Part shown: in pieces, positions 1 to 6,787 of the stretch
Position numbering within the stretch: the stretch's first letter is position 1
Layout of the letters: every line of letters begins with the position of its first letter
Assembly: GCA_000432175.1 (NCBI GenBank)
Contig: HF989522.1
Location: 21,107-35,842, forward strand
DNA: 14,736 bases
Direction of reading: 5' to 3'
Source of the DNA: Eubacterium sp. CAG:786
GTDB lineage: Bacteria > Bacillota > Clostridia > Oscillospirales > Ruminococcaceae
Program-made: the position numbers and the translations under genes
Notes under the pieces: generated by a model
The model's database searches: none
Told to the model about the DNA's origin: nothing
What the model saw: only the letters and a program-made list of their open reading frames with translations

Positions 1-372
1 TTGCTGTTGTCGCTGGTGATGATAGGAGTTTCGGCGCTGACGGCTATCGGCATTCCGCCCAGATCGCGGGAATACACCAGCTATTCTGATACCGACCTGC
101 GGCTGATAATCGAAGAGGACACGCCGTACACCGGCAGCAAAACCGTAGCATTCTACCTCACCGACATGGCAGGCAGCGGAAAGGTGGTACAGCTTGCAAA
201 GACCACCATCAGGGACGTTTCAGGCGATGACGACCGCTACAAGATAAGCTGGATATCCGACGAGGAAATGATGATAGGCTTCCAGGACGGCGACAGCTAC
301 CGCACACTGCAGATACCCATCGACCGCACGATATTCCCGGAGGTGACTGAGGAAGCTGCTTCAGAAGAATAG
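1..372 (+). CDS. Hypothetical membrane-anchored or secreted protein, 5' end cut by the window
   Basis: The frame is open from the first base and stops with TAG at 370-372. The TTG at position 1 is probably an internal codon, not the start, because no ribosome binding site can be seen. The first 19 or so residues are hydrophobic (LLSLVMIGVSALTAIGI) and look like the end of a signal peptide or a membrane segment. About 100 polar, acidic residues follow and are probably extracytoplasmic. They alternate short beta-type stretches such as TVAFYLTDM and YKISWISDE, ending in an acidic tail (EVTEEAASEE). I recognise no family. A strong hairpin terminator lies about 95 bp downstream, so this is probably the last gene of its transcript. 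A single-pass protein of unknown role is the safest reading. Confidence 0.6.
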   Translation: MLLSLVMIGVSALTAIGIPPRSREYTSYSDTDLRLIIEEDTPYTGSKTVAFYLTDMAGSGKVVQLAKTTIRDVSGDDDRYKISWISDEEMMIGFQDGDSYRTLQIPIDRTIFPEVTEEAASEE

Positions 373-423
373 CCGTCGGAAAACCCATAAAATTTACGCG
401 TCAGTGATAAAAGTTTTCGGTTC

Positions 424-509
424 AGCCTTTGCCGACATCGAAAACTCAACAAATTCAAAGTAATAAAGCAGTGGGGGAAAACGTTTGTTTTCCCCCACTG
501 CTTCTATAA
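424..509 (+). repeat. Dispersed intergenic repeat A, copy 1
   Basis: This 86-bp stretch matches the reverse complement of 9687-9772 at 70 of 86 ungapped positions. Each copy carries the G5A4/T4C5 hairpin of the local terminator and ends in the same nonamer, CTTCTATAA. Weaker similarity continues upstream (TAAAATTTACGCG at 388-400 against TAAAATCTGCGCG in the other copy). Both copies lie between genes, just downstream of a stop codon. Confidence 0.75.
466..503. terminator. Strong hairpin, probable bidirectional terminator
   Basis: A perfect 16-bp stem (466-481 with 488-503) has a 6-nt loop (CGTTTG). The A4 and T4 tracts are inside the stem, next to five G:C pairs. On the plus strand it would end the gene at 1-372. 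On the minus strand it is followed by TTATTACTTTG and could back up termination of the seven-gene minus-strand cluster. The hairpin is part of repeat A. Confidence 0.75.
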
Positions 510-520
510 TATCCTCTTTG

Positions 521-554
521 ACTTCCCGACGGCATAAATGCGGTGCCGGGAAGT
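521..554. terminator. Second hairpin, possible terminator
   Basis: ACTTCCCG (521-528) pairs with CGGGAAGT (547-554), and GCAT/ATGC can pair inside the loop. There is no long T tract on either side. It sits between repeat A and the TTAA-ended element, downstream of the minus-strand cluster. It could be a terminator or another fossil repeat end. Confidence 0.4.
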
Positions 555-561
555 ACTTTAC

Positions 562-741
562 TTAAGGCAATACCGCATAATTATTGTCGTGCGATTGCGC
601 AGTCAGATTTTTCGTCAGATTGTACAATGAGGACGACGCAAGGCTGTCGCCTTGCTAGGACGAATTGTGCAATATGACGGAAAAGATGCAAGCAAGCGTG
701 CGGCAAAGGCGTTAGCCGTTAATTGTGCGGTGTTGCCTTAA
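562..741. repeat. MITE-like 180-bp element with TTAA ends (element B)
   Basis: The terminal inverted repeats are 562-583 and 720-741. They match at 20 of 22 positions and each begins with TTAAGGCAA. A second pair of inverted arms lies inside (608-628 with 664-684, 18 of 21), and a 7-bp stem caps the tip (638-644 with 649-655, loop TGTC). The whole element can therefore fold into one long hairpin. Both TIR differences and two of the three inner-arm differences would be G.U pairs in plus-strand RNA. There is no coding capacity for a transposase, so a non-autonomous element is the natural reading. The right-hand TTAA supplies the stop codon of the adjacent minus-strand gene. Confidence 0.7.
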
Positions 742-1445
742 ATCTCGGAAATATCCATCACGCGGGAAAGACCGTCCTCCGTCTGTTCAAAGGTAAACCG
801 TATCTTCCTGTTGTCGAAATCTGCAGCGATGAAGTTCTCGCCTGCCGTGAACGGAGTTCCGTTCTGGTGCAGGAAGCCTGCGGCAAGCAGCCGGTGGTCG
901 CAGTAGAAACCGCTGATTATCTCGATGTACTGGTGCAGGAATTCCTGCGCGTCTGCGGGCGCGAAGATCTCCTCAGGCAGCCCGGAAACAGTCACGAACG
1001 CCGCTCCACCGTCATACGGGCAGCGGTAATAGCACAAATTCTCGCCGGAAGCCCCCACGCTTATCATCGCCAGCGCGTGACCGTTATGCAGTTCGTCCAG
1101 CATGAACTTGCCGGTCTGGAATTCCGGCAGGTCGGGCAGCGCGCGCCTGACCCTGCGGGAAACCGCAACGCTTCTTTCGGGCAGCCCGCTTTCCGTGTGC
1201 GCCCAGCTCCACAGCCAGGTGTTCTGTATCGTGGATTCCGTGCCCAGCACCCCGGCAGTGAATTCCCTTTCACCGAAGCGTATCACGCCTTTCATCGGGT
1301 CAAGCCCCCAGTTGGCCTGACCTACTATTTTTTCTCCCATTCTGTTCTGGCAGAGGAACGAGCGCCCCGCTGCAAGTGAAAGCATATCAAGCATGCTGGT
1401 CTTGTCGAACCACACGGGGCAGTCCAGCAGTGAAATTTTCTCCAT
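738..1445 (-). CDS. Hypothetical protein, DUF6882-like
   Basis: A 235-residue, soluble-looking protein with no signal peptide or membrane segment. The stretch FGEREFTAGVLGTESTIQNT followed by WLWSWAH (about residues 57-83) resembles the core of DUF6882-type proteins as I remember them, which have a Trp-rich WLWxWA motif. The assignment is tentative and no biochemical role is known to me. It is the last gene of the minus-strand cluster and starts 2 bp after the preceding stop. Its ribosome binding site (GGAGAG, read on the minus strand) overlaps the end of that gene, so the two are probably translated together. The TAA stop lies in the terminal TTAA of the MITE-like element, so the original C-terminus may have been altered by insertion. 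Confidence 0.75.
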   Translation of the reverse strand: MEKISLLDCPVWFDKTSMLDMLSLAAGRSFLCQNRMGEKIVGQANWGLDPMKGVIRFGEREFTAGVLGTESTIQNTWLWSWAHTESGLPERSVAVSRRVRRALPDLPEFQTGKFMLDELHNGHALAMISVGASGENLCYYRCPYDGGAAFVTVSGLPEEIFAPADAQEFLHQYIEIISGFYCDHRLLAAGFLHQNGTPFTAGENFIAADFDNRKIRFTFEQTEDGLSRVMDISEI

Positions 1446-1447
1446 AG

Positions 1448-1807
1448 TTACTCTCCGATATTGATATTCTGACCGAATTTTCTGAGAATGTCCCGCATGA
1501 GCACCTTATCGATGGAATACATGCGGCTGTGCCCCCTGGGCAGGTCGTCCACCCTGAGTTCAAAGCGCATGTATATCTCGGAAAAATCTTCTTCGTAGTA
1601 GAACGTGCACAGCAGATACCTGTTCTTGGTGGCATAGTAGTTCACCGGAGCAAACTGCAGCACCGCACGCATATCCTGTTCCAGCTGCTGTTCTGTTTCC
1701 GCTAGGCTGAGCGGCTCGAACTGCACCTTTTTCGTCAGCGGGAGACTTTCAGCGCGCTTTTCTTCCTCGGTCTTGCCTATTTTCGCTTTTTTAAGAAATC
1801 CGAACAT
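1448..1807 (-). CDS. Small hypothetical protein
   Basis: A 119-residue protein starting MFGFLKKAKIGK, with a charged, probably helical N-terminal third (KTEEEKRAESLPLTKKVQ). A mixed region follows, with aromatic stretches (NYYATKNRYLLCTFYYEEDF). It has no signal peptide or membrane segment. I recognise no family. It sits 9 bp after the GH26-like gene and 2 bp before the DUF6882-like gene. The start is supported by an AGGGGG ribosome binding site that overlaps the upstream stop codon. Its tight coupling to the last gene suggests the two products work together or share a fate; that is inference from spacing only. Confidence 0.75.
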   Translation of the reverse strand: MFGFLKKAKIGKTEEEKRAESLPLTKKVQFEPLSLAETEQQLEQDMRAVLQFAPVNYYATKNRYLLCTFYYEEDFSEIYMRFELRVDDLPRGHSRMYSIDKVLMRDILRKFGQNINIGE

Positions 1808-1816
1808 GGTTCCCCC

Positions 1817-3412
1817 TTAGTCCTGGAATGCGTATTCCTCCAGATCCGGCAGCTCGTCCAGCGTGACGCACTTCTCGCTGTTGTAGGCGTCGTGCAGCGA
1901 CTGCCAGCTGTTGTATTTCTCGGAAAGATCCCCGCGGTTGTCGATTATCACGCTCCCGCTTGCTATCGAGAACCACAGCCACATTGCATTGTCGCGGTTC
2001 ATCGTGCTGACTGACGGCATTTTATCGCATGCAGTCACCGCAAGCAGCTTGGGGATGTCCTCCGCCATTTCAGCGAGCACGGAAAATCTCCCCGCAAAAC
2101 TGGACGCGCTGTTTTCGTAGAAACTCTGCCCTATTATGTCGCAGTAGTCGTCGCCGGGGTAGTAATCCTCACTGCTGCCGTCCCACACCCAGATGATATT
2201 GTTAAGGGAATGGTACTTGTCCATGCGGTTGAATATCAGCTTCCACAGCCACTTGTAGCTGGTGGCATTGCCGCTCCACCAGTACATGCTGCTGTCGCCG
2301 TCGGGTATCGGCTGAAATACCACCGGGATACCATCGCTGCGGAACTGCAGCAGCGCCTGCGCTGCAGCGTCGATATCGTGCACCAGCGCGACGGTCTGGT
2401 CGGTTATCATTCCGCTGTCAAGCAGCGCCTGCAGTTCCTCGTCGTCAGCCATCGAGATATCGCGCTCGGTCATAGCGTCCGCAAGGATAAAATCAGAACT
2501 GTCCGCATAATACGACGGCTTGCCGGTGGGGGCGTACCAGTGCCAGCCGAATGAAACTATGCCGCCGTTCATGCCCCATTCCAGCGCGAGTTCAAGTTCC
2601 TTGCCGGCGGCTTCCTTGTTGGCTTCATACACTGCATGGGTGGAATACATCAGGTCGCCAGTGCGCATGGCAGGGGAACGTCCCGTTTCCTTTGTCACAG
2701 CGTCTATCTCGGCGTTTGTGCCCGGGGTGACGCACTGCCCGGTTATCGTGTTCTTGCCGTAGTTATCGGTGAAATACCGCATAAGTCCCAGCGTTGAAAC
2801 GGCTGTGCTGGTGCTTGCGCAGGACCTTGAAACATTGTAGGCTTCGCTGCTGACCGGTGCGGAATTCGTCACGGTGATGTAATCCATCGCAACGCTGCCC
2901 GAAATGACTTCAAACCCGATGACGTCAGCGCCCGCAGTGAGATACACATGATCCACCGCGAACATCGTGAACTCGGTGGAGTCCGACGCGGGAATGTAAT
3001 ACGCGCCCGCTACCTCGTTCACGGTCCTGAACCGCACCACCGCGCCGCTGTAGGAATGCGCGGCTATCGCGACAGTGTAGTGCTGCGACGTGGGAGGGGT
3101 CACGATGTGCTGCATCATCATTCCCTCGTCGAGGACGATGTAGCCCTTGCCGTCGAAATCGCCGTCGGTGCGGACGTTCCCCTCAAAAGAACCGCCCTCT
3201 GCATTGAGCTTCACGGAGTAATCCATGTTTTCGATGGGGTAGGTCTTTACGGGCAATTCGTCGAATGCAGGCTCGGCGGTCGCGGGGGAGTCTGTTGTGC
3301 CCTCCTCAGAGGAAACCGGCTCGGAGTCGGGCACTCTGTCCGGCACAGCGGTGCAGCCGCATAGCAGAGCCGCAGCCAGCGCCAGCGCGGGTATTCTCTT
3401 TGGTCTGTTCAT
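1817..3412 (-). CDS. GH26-like lipoprotein with CBM35-like domain; catalytic residues apparently lost
   Basis: A 531-residue protein. Residues 1-20 form a lipoprotein signal peptide with lipobox LCGC (Cys20), then an acidic Ser/Pro/Thr-rich linker to about 55. Residues 58-185 look like a CBM35-type beta-sandwich (DGKGYIVL, VYLTAGADVIGFEV, MDYITVTNS). Residues 205-531 follow the GH26 beta-mannanase pattern: GGIVSFGWHWYAP (283-295), PVVFQPIPDGDSSMYWWSG (363-381), NNIIWVWDG (404-412), YYPGDDYCDIIG (417-428) and MWLWFSI (477-483). In active GH26 enzymes the acid/base Glu lies in an FRPLHE motif. Here the aligned stretch is FQPIPD, with His to Pro370 and Glu to Asp371. The nucleophile Glu follows a hydrophobic strand (LSEFG type). 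Here the stretch reads LAVTACD, giving Ala461. Mannan binding rather than hydrolysis is therefore possible. It is the fifth gene of the cluster, 24 bp after the FtsA-like gene, with a GGAGG site before the ATG. Confidence 0.8.
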   Translation of the reverse strand: MNRPKRIPALALAAALLCGCTAVPDRVPDSEPVSSEEGTTDSPATAEPAFDELPVKTYPIENMDYSVKLNAEGGSFEGNVRTDGDFDGKGYIVLDEGMMMQHIVTPPTSQHYTVAIAAHSYSGAVVRFRTVNEVAGAYYIPASDSTEFTMFAVDHVYLTAGADVIGFEVISGSVAMDYITVTNSAPVSSEAYNVSRSCASTSTAVSTLGLMRYFTDNYGKNTITGQCVTPGTNAEIDAVTKETGRSPAMRTGDLMYSTHAVYEANKEAAGKELELALEWGMNGGIVSFGWHWYAPTGKPSYYADSSDFILADAMTERDISMADDEELQALLDSGMITDQTVALVHDIDAAAQALLQFRSDGIPVVFQPIPDGDSSMYWWSGNATSYKWLWKLIFNRMDKYHSLNNIIWVWDGSSEDYYPGDDYCDIIGQSFYENSASSFAGRFSVLAEMAEDIPKLLAVTACDKMPSVSTMNRDNAMWLWFSIASGSVIIDNRGDLSEKYNSWQSLHDAYNSEKCVTLDELPDLEEYAFQD

Positions 3413-3436
3413 GCAGTGTCACCTCCGGTGGTCTTG

Positions 3437-5500
3437 TCAATCTATCACTATTTCGTCGCCGGGACGTATCACCTCGTCCAGCCGCGCGAGTTTTCCGTTT
3501 ATGGTCACATTCTCGGAGCCTGCGAGAAGCCCCGTGGGGTCGTCCGAGAATGCCGCTAGTATATCAAGGAATATCGGCTGCTGTCCCGCTTTCGCAGGAA
3601 ATACCGCGGGCATTCCGTTGAACACTATCGGTATTCCGTCAGGCTCTGCGGGAGGCTCGGATGCGGCTTCCTGCGGCGCTTCGGAGGGTATCTCCGCTTT
3701 CTGCGTGGTTATCTCGTCGCCGTCTGAAAGGGCTTGTCCCGCTTCGGCATGAGAGCCGTTGAGCAGCGCGCATTCCAGCGGTATCTCATCCTGCGCGAGA
3801 AGTTCCCCGAAAGTGCCGAGCCGGATATGCTGCAGCACAGCGCCGTTTTCGATGTCTGCGTCTGCTGCGGTGGGAATTCCGTTGACCGATATGTGATCGC
3901 CGGCAGTGACGTTTCTGCCGTCCACGGTGACTTCTATCACGGACATTCCCGCAAGGTCATACTGGTCGGAAAGCAGCGCTGCCGCGTCCTCACCCGGCAC
4001 AGCGGGGACTATATTCACCTCGTCGCCCTTGCGAACCGGGGAATTCAGCGAACACGGCTTTCCGTTGAGGGACATTTCCGACGGGACGCTCGGAGTACCG
4101 CGCAGCGTTATTTTTTCACCGTCCGCGGTGTAGGTGAGCGCCTTTCCGGAGCGCGCCATCAGCTGTTCGGGCCTTATTCCGGCAAGGGCGCACAGCTCGA
4201 ATACCGTAAGGCGACGCGTGTCAAGGGCGCGTATCTTTCTGCCGTTGAGGGTTATGGTGGTGAAGTCGTACTTCACGCCCTCGCTTGCCGTTATCGCTAT
4301 GCCCACCGGGGTAGCATGCTCGGTGCCGAGTTCGATGTTCTTCGGGGTGGTTATGCCGCGTATCATTTCCTTTGAGCCGACTGCTACGCGGGCAGGGTCG
4401 AGCCCCAGTCCCTTTGCCACAAGTTCGGGGAGGCCTGCCAGCTTGCTTCCGCCGCCGACAAGGAACACAGCCTGCGGCGCTTCGCCGTTAGCTTTGAGTA
4501 TCTCCTCGCAGATGGTTTGCGCGAGTTCCTCGGCTGCCGGGTGGATTATCTCTGCGACGCGCTCCGCGGTTATCGTGTGGTGAACGAAAAGAATGTCGGT
4601 GTATTCCGTCTGCGGGTCGGGGCAGGTCTTTATGCGCTCGGCTTCGTTGAAATCCACCAGAAGCTGCTTCATGAGCGCTTCGGTCATTTCGTCACCAGCA
4701 ATGGTAACCATGCCGTAAGCCGTGATGCTGCCGTCCCGGGAAGCGGCAACGTCGGAAGTCCCGGCGCCGATATCGCACATGACGATGTTGATCAGCCGCA
4801 GTTCCCTGGGGACTACCGCGTTTATCGCTGCGATAGGCTCCAGCGTAAGCCCGGCTGTTTCAAGCCCGGCAAGGTCTACTGCGGCGCAGAGGCTCTCCAC
4901 CACGTACGCCGGCAGAAATGCCGCTATGACCTCGGTGACGAGTTCGTTTCCGCGGTGTCCCTCGGGCTTGCTGACCTTGTAGCCGTCCAGCGTGAGGGAA
5001 ATAACGCTGTGCCCCACGCAGTAAAACGACGACGTTGAGTTCCCCTCCGTGAATGCTTCCTCCGCAGAGCGGACTGCTTCAAGTTCAGCCTCGCGTATAT
5101 CCTCAGCGGAGATGACGCGCTTTGACGAAACGTCGTGCGCGCAGCTGTGCCGTAACGTCCTGAGGGCGCGGCCAGCGGCTGCGATGCAAACGCGCTGCAG
5201 CTTTATCAGCTGACGGCGCTCCAGCGCGGTCTTCACGGACTTCACCACCGCTGCCACAGCGTCTATGTCCTCTATCTGACCGTCGGTCATGGAACGGCTC
5301 TCGTGAGCCTGGGTCTCCATGTCAATGAGCTTGTAGCCGTCGGCAGTCTTTTCCGCGAGCACGCCGACTACGGTGCGGGTCCCGATATCAAGCGCAAAGA
5401 TGACGTCCCCCTGCTGCTTTTTGGTGCGGCGCGGGGCTGTTCTCTTCGGCGCGGTTTTTGATGAGGACTTTGCGGTGGTGCGTGGTTTTTTCTGTTCCAT
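3437..5500 (-). CDS. FtsA/PilM-type actin-like ATPase with C-terminal beta-grasp repeats
   Basis: A 687-residue protein. Residues 1-30 are Lys/Arg/Thr-rich and probably disordered. Residues 32-410 form an FtsA-like actin-fold ATPase with phosphate-1 motif ALDIGT (36-41), phosphate-2 motif DIGAGTSD (243-250) and adenosine motif LVGGGSKLAG (347-356). The C-terminal 270 residues are not part of classical FtsA (usually about 420 residues). They contain about three ThiS/MoaD-like beta-grasp units, roughly 415-500, 521-600 and 623-687. Each pairs an NG turn (TLNGRK, SVNGIP, VFNGMP) with a closing GDE motif (RKGDEVNI, SDGDEITT, RPGDEIVI). I see no FtsA C-terminal membrane-targeting helix. A role in cell-envelope or division scaffolding is likely, but this need not be the divisome FtsA. 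The start has AAAGGA 7 nt upstream. Confidence 0.85.
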   Translation of the reverse strand: MEQKKPRTTAKSSSKTAPKRTAPRRTKKQQGDVIFALDIGTRTVVGVLAEKTADGYKLIDMETQAHESRSMTDGQIEDIDAVAAVVKSVKTALERRQLIKLQRVCIAAAGRALRTLRHSCAHDVSSKRVISAEDIREAELEAVRSAEEAFTEGNSTSSFYCVGHSVISLTLDGYKVSKPEGHRGNELVTEVIAAFLPAYVVESLCAAVDLAGLETAGLTLEPIAAINAVVPRELRLINIVMCDIGAGTSDVAASRDGSITAYGMVTIAGDEMTEALMKQLLVDFNEAERIKTCPDPQTEYTDILFVHHTITAERVAEIIHPAAEELAQTICEEILKANGEAPQAVFLVGGGSKLAGLPELVAKGLGLDPARVAVGSKEMIRGITTPKNIELGTEHATPVGIAITASEGVKYDFTTITLNGRKIRALDTRRLTVFELCALAGIRPEQLMARSGKALTYTADGEKITLRGTPSVPSEMSLNGKPCSLNSPVRKGDEVNIVPAVPGEDAAALLSDQYDLAGMSVIEVTVDGRNVTAGDHISVNGIPTAADADIENGAVLQHIRLGTFGELLAQDEIPLECALLNGSHAEAGQALSDGDEITTQKAEIPSEAPQEAASEPPAEPDGIPIVFNGMPAVFPAKAGQQPIFLDILAAFSDDPTGLLAGSENVTINGKLARLDEVIRPGDEIVID

Positions 5501-5532
5501 TATGATGTCCTTTTATTCCTGCGGTGGGTGTG

Positions 5533-6195
5533 TCAGTCTTTTATGCGGAGTATACGGCGCAGTTCTCTTTCTGCTGTGCCAAGGGTAACCAGCAGCAGCC
5601 TGTCGCCGCTGTGCAGCTTTGTCTGTCCGCGGGGGATTATCGTCCTGCCGTCGCGGTTTATGCAGGAAACGCTGCATGATTGCGGCAGGTCTATTTCCAT
5701 CAGCGTGCTGCCGGCGAGTTTGTAATTCTCGGGCAGGGTTATTTCAATGAGGGAGGCTTCGCCGTCGTTGAGCGAAACCAGTTCCCTTATCGCGGAAATA
5801 TCCACCTCGCGCTGCAGGTTCTGTATGATGAAATCCGTCGCGGAAACCACGGTGTCCACGCCAAGTGAGCGCAGCGCAGCCGTGTTGTTGGGATTGTTGA
5901 CCTTTGCGACGGTCTTTTTCACGCCGAATATTTTCTTCGCGGTCTGGCAGCAGACAAGGTTGCTTTCGTCGCGCCCCGTGACTGCGGCCACGACGTCCGC
6001 GCTGTCAGCGCCGGCAGCCCGCAGCACCTCGCGGGAGGTGCCGTCTCCGCAGCATACTTTTACGTCCAGCAGGTCGGCGCAAATACGGCACTGTTCCTTG
6101 TCCTGCTCGATTATGACTGCCTCGTGCCCCTGGCCCTGCAGCGCTTTTGCAAGGTAGAAGCCTACCTTGCCGCCGCCAACGATGATGGTTTTCAT
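5533..6195 (-). CDS. trkA: TrkA/KtrA-type potassium uptake regulator (RCK protein)
   Basis: A 220-residue cytosolic RCK protein. Residues 1-120 form the Rossmann-type RCK_N domain: MKTIIVGGGKVG with the dinucleotide-binding GGGKVG at 7-12, an acidic residue at the end of strand 2 (VIIEQD), GDGT at 50-53, and AVTGRDESN. Residues 135-218 form the RCK_C ligand-binding domain (LIEITLPENYKLAGSTL, GDRLLLVTLG). Proteins of this size gate Trk/Ktr potassium channels by binding nucleotides. The membrane subunit (TrkH/KtrB) is normally nearby but is absent from this window, so it must be encoded elsewhere. The gene lies 18 bp after the Nudix gene and 32 bp before the FtsA-like gene. A GGAGG 7 nt before the ATG supports the start. 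Confidence 0.92.
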   Translation of the reverse strand: MKTIIVGGGKVGFYLAKALQGQGHEAVIIEQDKEQCRICADLLDVKVCCGDGTSREVLRAAGADSADVVAAVTGRDESNLVCCQTAKKIFGVKKTVAKVNNPNNTAALRSLGVDTVVSATDFIIQNLQREVDISAIRELVSLNDGEASLIEITLPENYKLAGSTLMEIDLPQSCSVSCINRDGRTIIPRGQTKLHSGDRLLLVTLGTAERELRRILRIKD

Positions 6196-6213
6196 AGCTT
6201 TCCCTCCAGCGTG

Positions 6214-6787
6214 TTATTCAGCTTTGTCAAGGTCGCCTATGCCGCTGCTTATCTCGCGTACCCTCTGCCTGAGGTCGTCACCGCGGTTTGCAAGCCACTT
6301 TGCGACGGTGCGTGTGGTCTGCCCGTTTGCAGCCATCTCTTCCAGCCTGTCGAAAGTCACCCATTTTGCCGCGCACACCTCGGTGGATTGCAGCACCAGC
6401 CGGTCAAGCCCGACGTCCTTGTGCACGGTGTAGAAGTCACGCAGCATGCTGTCGGTGGTGAGGGTCCATTCAAGGCTTATCTCCCCGGGAAACGCCCGTA
6501 TGCCGGTTTCCTCGAAGAGCTCGCGCACAGCGGCTTCGCGGCTGGTTTCACCGCTTATCGCGCAGCCGCCGCTGCATTCCCACCGGCCGCCGCTGGGCTT
6601 TTGGGGCCCGCCTGCCGCCGCTGGTCTTTTGGGGTACTCTCTGTGTCAGCAGTATTTCTCCCCGGCTGTTCACCGTCATTATCTGTACCACGATGTGGTA
6701 TTCCCCATGGGGGATAGGAGCGCCGCGCTGGATCTTTCTGCCCAGCCTGCGGCGATCCGCGGTGTACAGGTCGAAGTATTCGGTCAT
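6214..6787 (-). pseudogene. Nudix hydrolase broken by a 28-bp tandem duplication
   Basis: The N-terminal part (6787 to about 6635, 51 codons) reads MTEYFDLYTADRRRLGRKIQ and continues to LLTQRV, in the style of Nudix proteins acting on alcohol or nucleotide diphosphates. An imperfect 28-bp direct duplication (6579-6606 and 6607-6634) then shifts the frame by one, and translation stops at 6548-6550. In the shifted frame the second copy continues as PQKPSGGRWECSGG. It runs directly into a perfect Nudix box, G-x5-E-x7-REL-F-EETGI, then a normal C-terminus ending at 6214. Removing one copy leaves 546 nt, an intact protein of 181 residues. The start ATG overlaps the GH130 stop (ATGA), so the gene would be coupled to the phosphorylase. 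It could be a recent pseudogene, a reversible on/off variant, or an assembly artefact. The three differences between the copies argue against simple read duplication. Confidence 0.85.
6579..6634. repeat. 28-bp imperfect tandem direct duplication
   Basis: Two adjacent 28-bp units, 6579-6606 and 6607-6634, differ at three positions. Both end in CTTTTGGGG on the plus strand. Because 28 is not a multiple of three, the duplication shifts the Nudix reading frame by one. The unit at 6579-6606 encodes the family-like GGRWE stretch. The other gives GGRRA. Confidence 0.95.

Noticed and set aside
373..561. Possible riboswitch or small RNA in the first intergenic region
   Set aside because: The visible structure is explained by the repeat A terminator and a second hairpin; no conserved riboswitch core was recognised.
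723..1379. Long plus-strand open frame (218 codons) over the DUF6882-like gene
   Set aside because: Antisense shadow: it begins inside the MITE end, has no ribosome binding site and no recognisable family, while the minus-strand gene has coupled spacing and a good site.
3734..5038. Plus-strand open frames opposite the FtsA-like gene
   Set aside because: Shadows of a GC-biased gene with clear ATPase motifs on the minus strand; Arg/Ala/Ser-rich low-complexity products.
6548..6787. Treating the 79-codon N-terminal Nudix fragment and the 104-codon fragment at 6214-6528 as two separate genes
   Set aside because: The second fragment lacks a ribosome binding site and begins inside the Nudix box; removing one 28-bp unit joins both into one normal protein.
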